Source: Bacteroidales bacterium
Lineage (GTDB): Bacteria > Bacteroidota > Bacteroidia > Bacteroidales > UBA12077
Length of the DNA stretch: 58,401 nucleotides
Assembly: GCA_028282785.1 (NCBI GenBank)
Contig: JANQHE010000030.1
Coordinates: 1 to 58,401, forward strand
Direction: 5' to 3'
The position numbers and the translations under genes were made by a program. The notes below the pieces were generated by a model. It saw only the letters and a list, made by a program, of their open reading frames with translations. It searched no databases and had not been told where the DNA came from. The stretch's first letter is position 1; each line of letters begins with the position of its first letter. Below, in pieces: positions 47,600 through 56,666 of the stretch.

Positions 47600-49034
47600 A
47601 ATTATTCTCGGATATTTTCTTTTTCCCTAATTCAATCTCAAGAATATTCTTTAAAGTCTCATGCCCAATTCGTTTGGCAATGATCTTTTTATTTTCATCG
47701 AGCAAATAAATAGTTGGAGTGCTATAAACATTATAAAAGAACCGGAAATTAGTTAAGTTATATGGGTCCCATACGTTAATCCAGTCCTCATAACCTTTAT
47801 TTGCAATATATTCTGTCCATTCTTCCTTATTAGTTTGTGTATAAACCGCAAGTACCTCGAATTCACTTCTGTCATATTCCTGATACAGTTCATAAACCTT
47901 GGGAGTAACTTTTTTACAATGGCCACAATCAGGTTCAAAGAAATATACCAACGTATACTTGGCTTCAATATCGTAAAGTCTTGCATATTCTTCGGTATAG
48001 GTTTCCATTTTCAGGTCCTGTGCTTGATTTCCAACAAGGTTAAACCTTAATTTGGCAACATGTTCTTTTAGATTCTTTTCATTTTCTTCGTCTAACCAGT
48101 CAACTTTATCTGTTAAATAATACACATCAGCCATATGAACTAAAACCTTATCCATTCCCATAATATTGCTTTGGCTATAGGTATTAAACAGATATCTTAC
48201 AACGTATTGAAACATCTCCTTATCCGACTCGGACTGCTCAATTATTTTATCTATATAAAAAATTAACGTATCCGGATCCTGCATTAAAATCCTGGTAAAG
48301 AAAGTTTCCAGCTTATTATGAAAAATCGGTGTCCTGAGAAATCTTTTATCCGAAAAATCAATGTTATCCAAATAATGTTGGCGATTATAATTATATGAAT
48401 GAAACCATCGAACAGAATCTTTATTTTCTATATCTTCGGGAACCTCAATCTCAGGAATTTCAGGATTCTTCATTGCATTAATAATAACTCCCAGAAGTTT
48501 TCCTTCATTTTCGGAGATAATTTTATCCCAATTGGTTTTAACTTCATCGGATAATTCTTTAAGTTGATTTTCGAGTATTTCAACAGAATCAGAACCCTCA
48601 CTGTATTTCTTAATTTCTTCCTGAATTTGTGATGACGCCTTTTGTTTATCCATCATAAACTTTTGAAAATCTTTGAAAGAACTATTTTCTTCCGATCCCT
48701 TTATTTTCAGATTATTAATTAGATCATCACTGCTGGTTTCAACATAAAACTCCTGATCGTCACCAACAAGAATATCAAAGTAATTTTTTGATGGCAAAAC
48801 GACTATATATATACCCTGATCCAATAAGCTGTCACCCTGGAAAGTCCCCTTACCATTTTCATCTAACGTTATGGTATCCTTCACATAAGTTTTGTCACCA
48901 TAATAGTATCCCAGGTAAATTTCCTTTTCCTTTAAATCGGAGATCTTAACATCAATTTTGTATGATTGCGAAAACAATGTATTCCAGGCAAACACTAATA
49001 ATAATCCTGATAAAATGGTATATAGATTTTTCAT
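47598..49034 (-). CDS. TlpA-like thioredoxin with N-terminal DUF4369-type domain
   Basis: This 478-residue exported protein has a signal peptide (residues 1 to about 22, ending in FSQ) and an N-terminal beta domain of DUF4369 type (about 25-115). A long helical DUF5106-like middle part and a C-terminal thioredoxin domain follow, with active site CGHC (370-373) and cis-proline P440 in STPTIYL. Such proteins reduce or exchange disulfides in the periplasm. Its start overlaps the end of the glycosyltransferase gene by four bases. Confidence 0.88.
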   Translation of the reverse strand: MKNLYTILSGLLLVFAWNTLFSQSYKIDVKISDLKEKEIYLGYYYGDKTYVKDTITLDENGKGTFQGDSLLDQGIYIVVLPSKNYFDILVGDDQEFYVETSSDDLINNLKIKGSEENSSFKDFQKFMMDKQKASSQIQEEIKKYSEGSDSVEILENQLKELSDEVKTNWDKIISENEGKLLGVIINAMKNPEIPEIEVPEDIENKDSVRWFHSYNYNRQHYLDNIDFSDKRFLRTPIFHNKLETFFTRILMQDPDTLIFYIDKIIEQSESDKEMFQYVVRYLFNTYSQSNIMGMDKVLVHMADVYYLTDKVDWLDEENEKNLKEHVAKLRFNLVGNQAQDLKMETYTEEYARLYDIEAKYTLVYFFEPDCGHCKKVTPKVYELYQEYDRSEFEVLAVYTQTNKEEWTEYIANKGYEDWINVWDPYNLTNFRFFYNVYSTPTIYLLDENKKIIAKRIGHETLKNILEIELGKKKISENN

Positions 49035-50167
49035 ATCATATGATTTTTAACAAGCAAATTTATCAATTTTTGGGCACCTAGCTTATTATTAACATTTTTT
49101 AACAAGCTTTCTTCTCTTTTATTTATCTCCTCAACGGTAAAGTCTGCCTTAATAAGTTCATTTAATTTTGAAATGATCTCATTTTCCGTATCAGCTATAT
49201 GACATAGCGATTCCAATCCGCTTCCGCCTATTATCATTGAATTTACAATACAATGCCTACCTTTATATAAAGCATTAATCAATTTTAACTTAACGCCTGT
49301 ATCCTGAAAAGAGATTAAAAGATTAATCTGAGCTTTTTGAATTAATTCGTTCATTTCAAAATCCGATGGGTTAGGTATTATCTCAACATTTGAACGGATC
49401 TTTGATAATTTAAATAATTCCTGAGTGGGGTTTTTACCAGCTATAATAAACTTAAATTCAATATGGGAACAAACTCTTTTAATGATAAATTTTGCAGCTT
49501 CAACATTTTCATGAACTGAAAGATTACCATGAAATAAAATATACTCACCTTTTCCTTTCAATACCTCAATACTGTTATTGGCATGAAATGCCTCAACTAA
49601 AAAAACGTTTTTGTTGTAATCTTTAAAATGAGCACAATCCTTTTCTGTGATTCCCGCGACTTTTACGTCTGACTTTAAAATCTTTTCGTATTTTTTAAGT
49701 TTTAATGCCTCACTTTTAAAAAATACTTTTCGAAAAAAGTTCTTTTCCTTTTTAGCCAAATTGGAATAATAGTTGTGTTCAACGTTATGCATTCTAACAA
49801 CTATGGTTCTGCTTTTTGAGATTAACCTTTGTAAATGGAATGTAGTATGTAATCCCTCAAAAAGAATAGGATGATCATCTTGTTTCAGTTTATCCAATAA
49901 TTTATTGTTTGACCGTGTTAAAACAATAAACGGAATTTTTGATAAAAAATACCTTGGCCTTTTCGGCCTATGATAATACAGAACAGATTTACAATATTTC
50001 TTTAACTCTTCAGACTCAGTTCTGTCGTATTGAAAACAATGTAAATTTATTTTTACGCCTAATTCATAAAGAGCTTTTATTTTATAAAATGCATCTATAA
50101 CTCCCCCATAATCAGCTGGATACGGTATAGTAAAAGAAACAATATGAATTTCGGCGCTATTTTTCAT
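49031..50167 (-). CDS. Glycosyltransferase, GT4-like
   Basis: This 378-residue protein has the two-Rossmann-fold look of GT-B glycosyltransferases. It begins IHIVSFTIPYPADYGGVIDAF, a nucleotide-sugar enzyme loop, and has ILFHGNLSVHENVEAAKFI followed by a conserved glutamate-poor C-terminal lobe (FKFIIAGKNP, then EMNELIQKAQINLL). The donor and acceptor are unknown; a cell-surface polysaccharide is likely. It is translated with the TlpA-like gene. Confidence 0.8.
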   Translation of the reverse strand: MKNSAEIHIVSFTIPYPADYGGVIDAFYKIKALYELGVKINLHCFQYDRTESEELKKYCKSVLYYHRPKRPRYFLSKIPFIVLTRSNNKLLDKLKQDDHPILFEGLHTTFHLQRLISKSRTIVVRMHNVEHNYYSNLAKKEKNFFRKVFFKSEALKLKKYEKILKSDVKVAGITEKDCAHFKDYNKNVFLVEAFHANNSIEVLKGKGEYILFHGNLSVHENVEAAKFIIKRVCSHIEFKFIIAGKNPTQELFKLSKIRSNVEIIPNPSDFEMNELIQKAQINLLISFQDTGVKLKLINALYKGRHCIVNSMIIGGSGLESLCHIADTENEIISKLNELIKADFTVEEINKREESLLKNVNNKLGAQKLINLLVKNHMI

Positions 50168-50463
50168 CTTTAATAAATCATGAAAGTAAATATTTTATTT
50201 GAAAGTATGCATCTCTTTTAGAAAATATGCGTCTCTTAAATGGTAATTGCCTGTAACGAATTCTTGACTTACTGGTCATATTACCAAACAAATAACTAAC
50301 CAATTAAAAGTTGCAAATGAAGAAAATAATATGCAATTAGAAAGTTATTCAATAATAAGATTAGGTAGTATATGGTAAATTTTAGGTTTTGGTTAAAATA
50401 AAATGATTAAGGCACTTTCCTGTCCTTCATATTCATATTTTCCCAATGATGAAGGGTAGTTTT

Positions 50464-50493
50464 GGGGCTGTCGGAAAACTTTTCAACAGCCCC
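50464..50493. repeat. GGGGCTGT hairpin, probable insertion-sequence end remnant
   Basis: GGGGCTGT (50464-50471) pairs with ACAGCCCC (50486-50493), with GAAAA against TTTTC inside. The end motif is the same as in the 158-bp element at 17967-18124. It could also work as a terminator-like hairpin. Confidence 0.5.
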
Positions 50494-50546
50494 TTTTAAT
50501 GGGTCATTTTTAAGATTAATTTCTTGTTTGTTAAGTATTACATAAA

Positions 50547-50578
50547 TTTGTTTAATGCGTAATTTGGATTTATCTTTG
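50547..50578 (+). promoter_or_regulatory. argS promoter (TTTG, 20-base spacer, TATCTTTG)
   Basis: TTTG at 50547-50550 and TATCTTTG at 50571-50578 give a good match to both Bacteroidota sigma elements. The start codon is 51 bases after the -7 element. Confidence 0.72.
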
Positions 50579-50628
50579 TGCGCTAAATTTTTAGCTAAAA
50601 CCAAGTATAATACAGTATAAAATTTATC

Positions 50629-52422
50629 ATGGATATTGAAATAATATTGAACGAGGCAGTTGTTAAAGCAGTAAAGGAATTATATGGTCAGGAACCGGTT
50701 GAGAATAGTATTCAATTCCAAAAAACCAGGAAAGATTTTGAAGGTGACTTTACCTTGGTAGTATTTCCTTTATTAAGAATTTCGAAGAAGCCGCCTAAGC
50801 AAACCGCAGAAGAGATTGGTGCCGAATTAAAAAAAAATATCCAGCAAATATCTGATTTTAATGTTATTAAAGGATTTTTAAACCTTTCTGTCGATAATAG
50901 TTTTTGGATTAATTACTTAAACGATATCAGTAAAGATGAAAAATATGGTTTTATAACTGAAAAAGAAGATCCGAAAACAATATTAATTGAATATTCATCA
51001 CCAAATACAAATAAGCCATTACATTTAGGACATATCCGTAATAACCTGCTGGGTTATTCGGTTGCAAATATACTACAGTCGCAAGGTGATAAAATTTATA
51101 AAGTAAACCTTGTAAATGACAGAGGGATACATATTTGTAAATCCATGTTAGCCTGGCAAAAATGGGGTGATGAAATTACTCCCGTAAAAGCTGGTAAAAA
51201 GGGCGATCATTTGGTTGGAGATTTTTATGTTCGATTTGATCAGGAATATAAAAAAGAAATCAAAGAATTAGTTGAAGGTGGAATGGGTGAGGAAGAAGCG
51301 AAACAGAACGCACCTTTAATTCTTGAGGCCCAGGAAATGTTACGAAAATGGGAAGCTAAAGATCCGGAAGTTATTTCTCTTTGGAGGGAAATGAATAACT
51401 GGGTTTTGGAGGGGTTCGATGTAACCTATAAAAACCTGGGCGTTGATTTCGATAAAATATACTTTGAATCGGAAACATATAAATTGGGAAAAGAGCTGGT
51501 TCTGGAAGGTTTGAGCAAAAATATTTTCTTTAAAAAAGAGGATGGTTCGGTTTGGGCAGATTTAAGCGAAGAAGGATTAGATCAAAAGATCCTGTTACGT
51601 TCCGATGGAACTTCGGTTTATATGACCCAGGATTTGGGTACGGCTCAGCAAAGAATGGAAGATTATAATGCCGATCAGGGTATTTATGTTGTAGGAAATG
51701 AGCAGAATTATCATTTCCAGGTATTGAAATTAATTCTTGGAAAACTTGGATTTGACTGGTCGGGAAGTTTACATCATTTATCTTATGGAATGGTTGAGTT
51801 ACCCGAAGGTAAAATGAAATCGCGTGAAGGTACTGTAGTTGATGCTGATGACCTGTTAGAAGAAATGACGACAACTGCAGATGAAATGTCGCGCGAATTA
51901 GGAAAACTGGATGATTATTCCGATGAAGAAAGAAATGAGATCATTAAAACCATAGGACTTGGGGCTTTAAAATATTTTATCCTTAAGGTTGATCCTAAAA
52001 AAACAATGACCTTTGATCCAAAAGAATCAATTGATTTTAATGGAAATACCGGACCATTTATCCAGTATACGTTTGCCAGGATTCAATCCTTGTTAAGGAA
52101 AGCTAATGAAAAGGATATTCAACTCCCAGGTACATTAAATCCGGAAATCAGTATTTCATCGAAAGAATTACAATTGATTAAACAAATCCATAACTATCCT
52201 GAAGTGTTAAAAGAAGCTGCAAAGGCTTATAGTCCTGCCCAGGTTGCCAATTATGTGTATGACCTGGCTAAGGAATTTAATCAGTTCTATCATGATCATC
52301 CGATTTTAAGTGAAGAAGATAGAGCTGTTTCAGGATATAGATTGTTTTTATCAAAACAGGTTGGAAATATTATCGAATCAGGAATGAAGTTGTTGGGAAT
52401 TGATGTTCCGGAGAGAATGTAA
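50629..52422 (+). CDS. argS: Arginyl-tRNA synthetase
   Basis: This 597-residue class I synthetase has an N-terminal additional domain, the HIGH-type motif HLGH (132-135) after SSPNTNKP, a KMSKS-equivalent GKMKSREG near residue 400 and a C-terminal helical DALR anticodon-binding domain ending in LGIDVPERM. It charges tRNA-Arg. The missing second serine of KMSKS is common in ArgS. Confidence 0.97.
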   Translation: MDIEIILNEAVVKAVKELYGQEPVENSIQFQKTRKDFEGDFTLVVFPLLRISKKPPKQTAEEIGAELKKNIQQISDFNVIKGFLNLSVDNSFWINYLNDISKDEKYGFITEKEDPKTILIEYSSPNTNKPLHLGHIRNNLLGYSVANILQSQGDKIYKVNLVNDRGIHICKSMLAWQKWGDEITPVKAGKKGDHLVGDFYVRFDQEYKKEIKELVEGGMGEEEAKQNAPLILEAQEMLRKWEAKDPEVISLWREMNNWVLEGFDVTYKNLGVDFDKIYFESETYKLGKELVLEGLSKNIFFKKEDGSVWADLSEEGLDQKILLRSDGTSVYMTQDLGTAQQRMEDYNADQGIYVVGNEQNYHFQVLKLILGKLGFDWSGSLHHLSYGMVELPEGKMKSREGTVVDADDLLEEMTTTADEMSRELGKLDDYSDEERNEIIKTIGLGALKYFILKVDPKKTMTFDPKESIDFNGNTGPFIQYTFARIQSLLRKANEKDIQLPGTLNPEISISSKELQLIKQIHNYPEVLKEAAKAYSPAQVANYVYDLAKEFNQFYHDHPILSEEDRAVSGYRLFLSKQVGNIIESGMKLLGIDVPERM

Positions 52423-52524
52423 GACAGTTTTAAGTTCAAAGTTTGGAGTTGAATTAATTTAAAAAAGAAAACTTCATTTTGAACTAAGAACTCAAAACTC
52501 AAAACTTATAACTAAGAAAGGTAT

Positions 52525-52555
52525 TTTGAAAATTAAGGTGCTTAAATTAACTTTG
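52525..52555 (+). promoter_or_regulatory. ffh promoter (TTTG, 19-base spacer, TAACTTTG)
   Basis: TTTG at 52525-52528 and TAACTTTG at 52548-52555 match both promoter elements at the standard distance, 26 bases before the ffh ATG. The preceding gap after argS holds imperfect repeats of AGTTCAAAGTTTGGAGTT and its complement. Confidence 0.75.
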
Positions 52556-52581
52556 TGTGATTTTAAAAGAGAATTAATAAT

Positions 52582-53913
52582 ATGTTCGAGAATTTATCAG
52601 ATCGCTTAGAAAAATCCTTTAAATTATTAAAAGGACAGGGAAGAATAACAGAAATAAATGTTGCGGAAACACTGAAAGATGTTCGTCGCGCATTGTTGGA
52701 TGCCGATGTTAACTATAAGATTGCCAAAACATTTACAGATACAGTTAAGAAAAAAGCACTTGGCCAGGATGTATTAAATGCTGTTAAACCGGGCCAAATG
52801 ATGATAAAAATTGTTCACGATGAGTTAGCAGAGCTAATGGGTGGACAAACAACCGAGATCAATATAAAAGGGAATCCTACAGTTATTTTAATTGCAGGTT
52901 TACAAGGTTCCGGTAAAACAACTTTCTCGGGTAAATTGGCTAATTACCTGAAATCGAAAAAACAAAAACTTCCGTTATTGGTTGCCGGTGACGTTTATCG
53001 TCCTGCCGCGATCGATCAGCTTAAGATCTTAGGTGAGCAAATTGGCGTTCCGGTTTATACCGAAGAAGGAAGCAAGGACCCTGTTAAAATTGCTAAAAAT
53101 GCAATAAAACAAGCAAAACGCGACGGACAAAACCTGGTAATTGTCGATACGGCAGGTCGTTTGGCTGTTGACGAAGAAATGATGAACGAGATTGCTGCTG
53201 TTCATAAAGCCATTGAGCCACACGAAACGTTATTTGTTGTGGATTCCATGACAGGTCAGGATGCTGTGAATACTGCCAAGGAATTCAATGATCGTTTGGA
53301 TTTTGATGGAGTTGTTCTTACCAAGTTGGATGGTGATACTCGTGGTGGTGCTGCGCTGTCAATTCGATCTGTTGTAAACAAACCAATCAAGTTTATCGGT
53401 TCCGGTGAAAAAATGGAAGCAATTGATGTATTCCACCCGGATCGTATGGCAGACCGTATTTTAGGAATGGGTGATGTTGTTTCCTTAGTTGAAAAAGCAC
53501 AGGAACAATACGACCAGGAGGAAGCAAGAAAGTTAAGCAAGAAAATTGCTAAAAATCAGTTTGATTTCAATGATTTCTTAACTCAAATTGCTCAGATCAA
53601 GAAAATGGGTAATCTGAAAGACCTGGCAGGGATGATACCGGGAATGGGTAAACTCATGAGAAAGATCGATATCGATGACGATGCATTTAAAGGCATTGAA
53701 GCAATTATAAAATCCATGACACCGGAAGAAAGGCAAAACCCAAAGATTTTGAATGGAAGCAGAAGAAAGCGTATTGCCCGTGGTAGTGGAAACGATATAC
53801 AGGAAGTGAACCGGCTCGTTAAGCAGTTTGACGAAACCAAGAAGATGATGAAGATGATGAAGGACGGAAAGGGAATGGCAGGCCTGATGAACAGAATGCA
53901 GGGAGCACGATAA
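52582..53913 (+). CDS. ffh: Signal recognition particle protein Ffh
   Basis: This 443-residue SRP54 protein has an N-terminal helical bundle, a GTPase with G1 GLQGSGKTT (106-114), DTAGR and TKLDGD motifs, and a methionine-rich M domain at the C-terminus (MKMMKDGKGMAGLMNRMQG) that binds 4.5S RNA and signal peptides. It has its own strong promoter. Confidence 0.97.
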   Translation: MFENLSDRLEKSFKLLKGQGRITEINVAETLKDVRRALLDADVNYKIAKTFTDTVKKKALGQDVLNAVKPGQMMIKIVHDELAELMGGQTTEINIKGNPTVILIAGLQGSGKTTFSGKLANYLKSKKQKLPLLVAGDVYRPAAIDQLKILGEQIGVPVYTEEGSKDPVKIAKNAIKQAKRDGQNLVIVDTAGRLAVDEEMMNEIAAVHKAIEPHETLFVVDSMTGQDAVNTAKEFNDRLDFDGVVLTKLDGDTRGGAALSIRSVVNKPIKFIGSGEKMEAIDVFHPDRMADRILGMGDVVSLVEKAQEQYDQEEARKLSKKIAKNQFDFNDFLTQIAQIKKMGNLKDLAGMIPGMGKLMRKIDIDDDAFKGIEAIIKSMTPEERQNPKILNGSRRKRIARGSGNDIQEVNRLVKQFDETKKMMKMMKDGKGMAGLMNRMQGAR

Positions 53914-54003
53914 TTTTAAGCTCGTTAAATACTTCTAACACGAAGCTAAGCATACAATGAACATTATAAATTGATTAATGTTTATAAACAAAAATATCAG
54001 AAT

Positions 54004-54891
54004 ATGAAACTAATAGACGGTAAAAAAGTAGCTAACCAAATTAAAGAAGAAATTACGCTCGAAGTTAAAAGAATCAAATTAGATGGTGGCAAAATACCAC
54101 ATTTGGCAGCAATCATAGTAGGTCATGATGGTGCCAGTGAAACTTATGTTGGTCATAAAGAAAAGGCGTGTACGCAAGTTGGATTTGATTCTACCGTTTT
54201 ACGTTTCGAAGATGATATTGAAGAAGATACTTTACTTAGAAAAGTGGATGAATTAAATAAAAATCCGGAAATTGACGGATTTATTGTTCAATTACCATTA
54301 CCGGACCATATTTCGGAACAAAAAATTATCGAAGCGATCGATCCTAAAAAAGACGTGGACGGATTTCATCCGATCAACCTGGGTAGAATGGTAATAGGTT
54401 TACCGGCTTATATTTCAGCTACTCCTGCCGGAATTATGGAACTTATCAAACGTTATAAAATTGAAACTTCCGGTAAAAACGTTGTGGTAATAGGCCGAAG
54501 TAATATTGTAGGTAAACCAATGAGTATTCTATTAGGACAAAAAGCTGATCCGGGAAATGCTACCGTTACAATGGCACATAGCAGAACCAAGAATTTAAAA
54601 GAGTTAGTTTCAAAAGCTGATATCGTTATTGCTGCATTGGGACAGGCTGAATTTTTAACAGCCGATATGGTAAAAGAAGGAGCAACTGTAATTGATGTTG
54701 GAATAACAAGAGTAAAATCAGATCAAACCAAATCAGGCTGGAAATTATTAGGTGATGTTAAATTTGATGAAGTTTCGGAAAAAACGGAATACATAACACC
54801 TGTTCCGGGTGGCGTTGGCCCAATGACCATAGTTTCATTACTTCAGAATACCCTAAAAGCTTCAAAAGGAGAAATTTATCCGAAATTTTAA
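54004..54891 (+). CDS. folD: Bifunctional methylene-THF dehydrogenase/cyclohydrolase FolD
   Basis: This 295-residue protein starts [17 protein letters not shown]. An in-frame TTG 33 bases earlier is a poorer start. It has [14 protein letters not shown] with the catalytic lysine, the VQLPLP loop, [11 protein letters not shown] and the NADP-binding [14 protein letters not shown], ending in [12 protein letters not shown]. It interconverts methylene- and formyl-tetrahydrofolate for one-carbon metabolism. Confidence 0.96.
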   Translation: MKLIDGKKVANQIKEEITLEVKRIKLDGGKIPHLAAIIVGHDGASETYVGHKEKACTQVGFDSTVLRFEDDIEEDTLLRKVDELNKNPEIDGFIVQLPLPDHISEQKIIEAIDPKKDVDGFHPINLGRMVIGLPAYISATPAGIMELIKRYKIETSGKNVVVIGRSNIVGKPMSILLGQKADPGNATVTMAHSRTKNLKELVSKADIVIAALGQAEFLTADMVKEGATVIDVGITRVKSDQTKSGWKLLGDVKFDEVSEKTEYITPVPGGVGPMTIVSLLQNTLKASKGEIYPKF

Positions 54892-54915
54892 ATAAAAATA
54901 CATAAACTATAATCG

Positions 54916-54943
54916 AAAGGAACTTATTCAAGTTCCTTTTTTT
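54916..54943 (+). terminator. folD terminator
   Basis: AAAGGAACTT-ATTC-AAGTTCCTTT is a perfect 10-bp stem followed by T's. Confidence 0.9.
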
Positions 54944-55221
54944 AATTCTAAAATTTTAAAAGTAAATAAATTTTGGATTGACTTTGTATTACATGGTCAA
55001 ATACCTGCACGTCATGGACTATTTTCTACCTTATGTTACTTTGTTAATAAATAACAAAAAAGCTGCTAGGTAATACCAACTGATTTGAATATATTTAAAT
55101 CTGAGAAATTACTAAATATAAACTTTTGTTATTAACTAAAATCAACTAAAATTTAATGTAAAAGTACAATGCTGAATTTCTACCGTGCATTGCTTAAAAG
55201 ACCTTTAGCTTAAAATTATAC

Positions 55222-55266
55222 GAATTAAAAAACGAAATAGAAGAATTAAAGAAATTAATTAAATAA
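55222..55266 (+). pseudogene. Relic C-terminus of a third fibre-like gene
   Basis: These 45 bases are identical to the last 15 codons (E-L-K-N-E-I-E-E-L-K-K-L-I-K-stop) of the complete gene at 55368-56504. No matching body lies upstream. This is the signature of recombination between tandem copies that removed a gene. Confidence 0.75.
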
Positions 55267-55274
55267 ACAGAAAT

Positions 55275-55338
55275 AGAGTTTCAAGATTTGTTTTTAGCTA
55301 AGAACTAACAGCTAATAGCTAATAGCTCTTGAAACTCT
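55275..55338. terminator. Inverted repeat, probable terminator, copy 1
   Basis: AGAGTTTCAAGA (55275-55286) pairs exactly with TCTTGAAACTCT (55327-55338) around an AGCTAAGAACTAACAGCTAA-type loop that is itself self-complementary. Confidence 0.55.
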
Positions 55339-55367
55339 CATCCAGATACTAAAAAACTTAAAAAACT

Positions 55368-56504
55368 ATGAGAAAATTACTTTTACTTACAATTACAGCT
55401 TTTTTAACAGTAAATGTTTGGGGGCAAACGATCGATATAAATTATTTAAACCCAACTTCTGTTTCTTCTGATTATAAATATTTAAGATTTGGAAATATAA
55501 CCGAATATTATGCTGGCTTTATGTATAATATTCAACAAGCGGCTTATGGTGATGGTAACGATTTTGCATTGTTCACTTATGATAACAGAGATTTAGTATT
55601 AAGATCCGGAACAGGTAATATAGTAATGCATCCAGATAATAAAGGTAATGTTGGAATCGGTACTACTAATCCAGTAGAAAAGTTGGATGTTAGAGGATCA
55701 GTTATTTTTGATAACCCTAGCACAGATCATACGAATATCAGAATCGGACATGACGTAAATGATAAAATCTTCTCAGATAATTCTTCAAATAAACATTATG
55801 GTGGAGGAATCTTTTTTAGAGTACACAATGAAACACAGACATATAAATATATCGATGTAATGATGCTGACCGAAGAAGGTAAAGTGGGGATAAATACCAG
55901 AACTCCATCAGAAAAGTTGGACGTTAATGGTTATGCTAGAATTGGTAGTACATACAAAACAAAATTATACGGAAATATAATTGGTTTTTCTAGAAATAGT
56001 GCCAATTACATTTGGGCAGAAGCTACCAGTGGATATTTATTATTTGGAGTTAACGGTGCTTCAAAGGGAATCGCTTATTCTGCAATGCATATTGATGCGG
56101 CTAAAACTACACGGTTTTATGGAAATGTGGGGATAGGAACATCAAATATGGCTATACCAAGTGGATACAAGTTTGCTGTAGACGGTAAGATAATCTGCGA
56201 AGAAGTTAGAGTAGATATATCAGATAATTGGGCCGACTTTGTTTTCGAAGACGATTACCACTTAATGCCTTTACAAGAGCTTGACTCTTACATACAGGAA
56301 AACAAACATTTACCTGAAATCCCAACAAGCGAAGAAGTTCAAGAAAACGGTATTTCTGTGGGTGAAATGAATGCCAAGCTGCTTCAAAAGATTGAAGAGT
56401 TAACGCTTTATGTTATTGAACTTAGCAATGAGAATAAAGAACAAAAGCAAGTTAATGTAGAATTAAAAAACGAAATAGAAGAATTAAAGAAATTAATTAA
56501 ATAA
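55368..56504 (+). CDS. Secreted fibre-like protein with conserved C-terminal tail domain
   Basis: This 378-residue exported protein has signal peptide MRKLLLLTITAFLTVNVWGQ and repeated beta-strand units marked by VGIGTTNPVEKLDVRG, VGINTRTPSEKLDVNG and VGIGTSNMAIPSG. A conserved C-terminal block follows (ADFVFEDDYHLMPLQELD, then NKHLPEIPTSEEV and GEMNAKLLQKIEELTLY), ending in a coiled coil. The layout resembles phage tail-fibre and Bacteroidota TMF-type proteins, in which the coiled coil and conserved block would drive trimerisation. The ligand is unknown. It is the first complete gene of a tandem family preceding an RHS gene. Confidence 0.75.
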   Translation: MRKLLLLTITAFLTVNVWGQTIDINYLNPTSVSSDYKYLRFGNITEYYAGFMYNIQQAAYGDGNDFALFTYDNRDLVLRSGTGNIVMHPDNKGNVGIGTTNPVEKLDVRGSVIFDNPSTDHTNIRIGHDVNDKIFSDNSSNKHYGGGIFFRVHNETQTYKYIDVMMLTEEGKVGINTRTPSEKLDVNGYARIGSTYKTKLYGNIIGFSRNSANYIWAEATSGYLLFGVNGASKGIAYSAMHIDAAKTTRFYGNVGIGTSNMAIPSGYKFAVDGKIICEEVRVDISDNWADFVFEDDYHLMPLQELDSYIQENKHLPEIPTSEEVQENGISVGEMNAKLLQKIEELTLYVIELSNENKEQKQVNVELKNEIEELKKLIK

Positions 56505-56666
56505 ACAAAAATAGAGTTTCAAGATTTGCTTTTAGCTAAGAACTAACAGCTAAAAACTAATAGCTCTTGAAACTTACATCCAGATAATAAAAATTTAAAA
56601 AATTATGAGAAAATTACTTTTACTTACAATTACAGCTTTTTTAACAGTAAATGTTTGGGGGCAAAC
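56460..56666 (+). repeat. Direct repeat, copy 2, between the two fibre-like genes
   Basis: This matches 55222-55429 almost base for base, covering the end of the first gene, the spacer and the signal peptide of the second. Confidence 0.85.
56513..56574. terminator. Inverted repeat, probable terminator, copy 2
   Basis: AGAGTTTCAAGA (56513-56524) pairs with TCTTGAAACT (56565-56574). The right arm differs from copy 1 by one base, which shortens the stem to ten pairs. Confidence 0.5.

Larger units (their letters stand above)
50168..50628. other. Noncoding gap before argS with IS-end-like hairpin
   Basis: These 461 bp show no convincing gene. Present are a short direct repeat (TATGCATCTCTT and TATGCGTCTCTT near 50206-50236), a hairpin with GGGGCTGTC ends (50464-50493) and the argS promoter. 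The gap is probably a site of past insertions. Confidence 0.55.
54892..55367. other. Gap between folD and the fibre-like gene array
   Basis: These 476 bp hold the folD terminator, about 270 bp of AT-rich sequence without a gene, the relic 3' end of a lost fibre-like gene (55222-55266) and an inverted repeat before the next gene. Confidence 0.6.
55222..55429 (+). repeat. Direct repeat, copy 1, flanking the first fibre-like gene
   Basis: About 208 bp (3' coding end, intergenic inverted repeat and signal-peptide codons) are nearly identical to 56460-56666. The copies are in the same orientation, so recombination between them would delete or duplicate exactly one gene. Confidence 0.85.

Noticed and set aside
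50407-50604. 65-residue open frame on the minus strand
   Set aside because: It spans the GGGGCTGT hairpin and the argS promoter, has no recognisable domain and has low-complexity composition.
53971-54003. TTG start for folD
   Set aside because: The ATG at 54004 begins exactly at the conserved FolD N-terminus ([10 protein letters not shown]); the extra 11 residues are not family-like.
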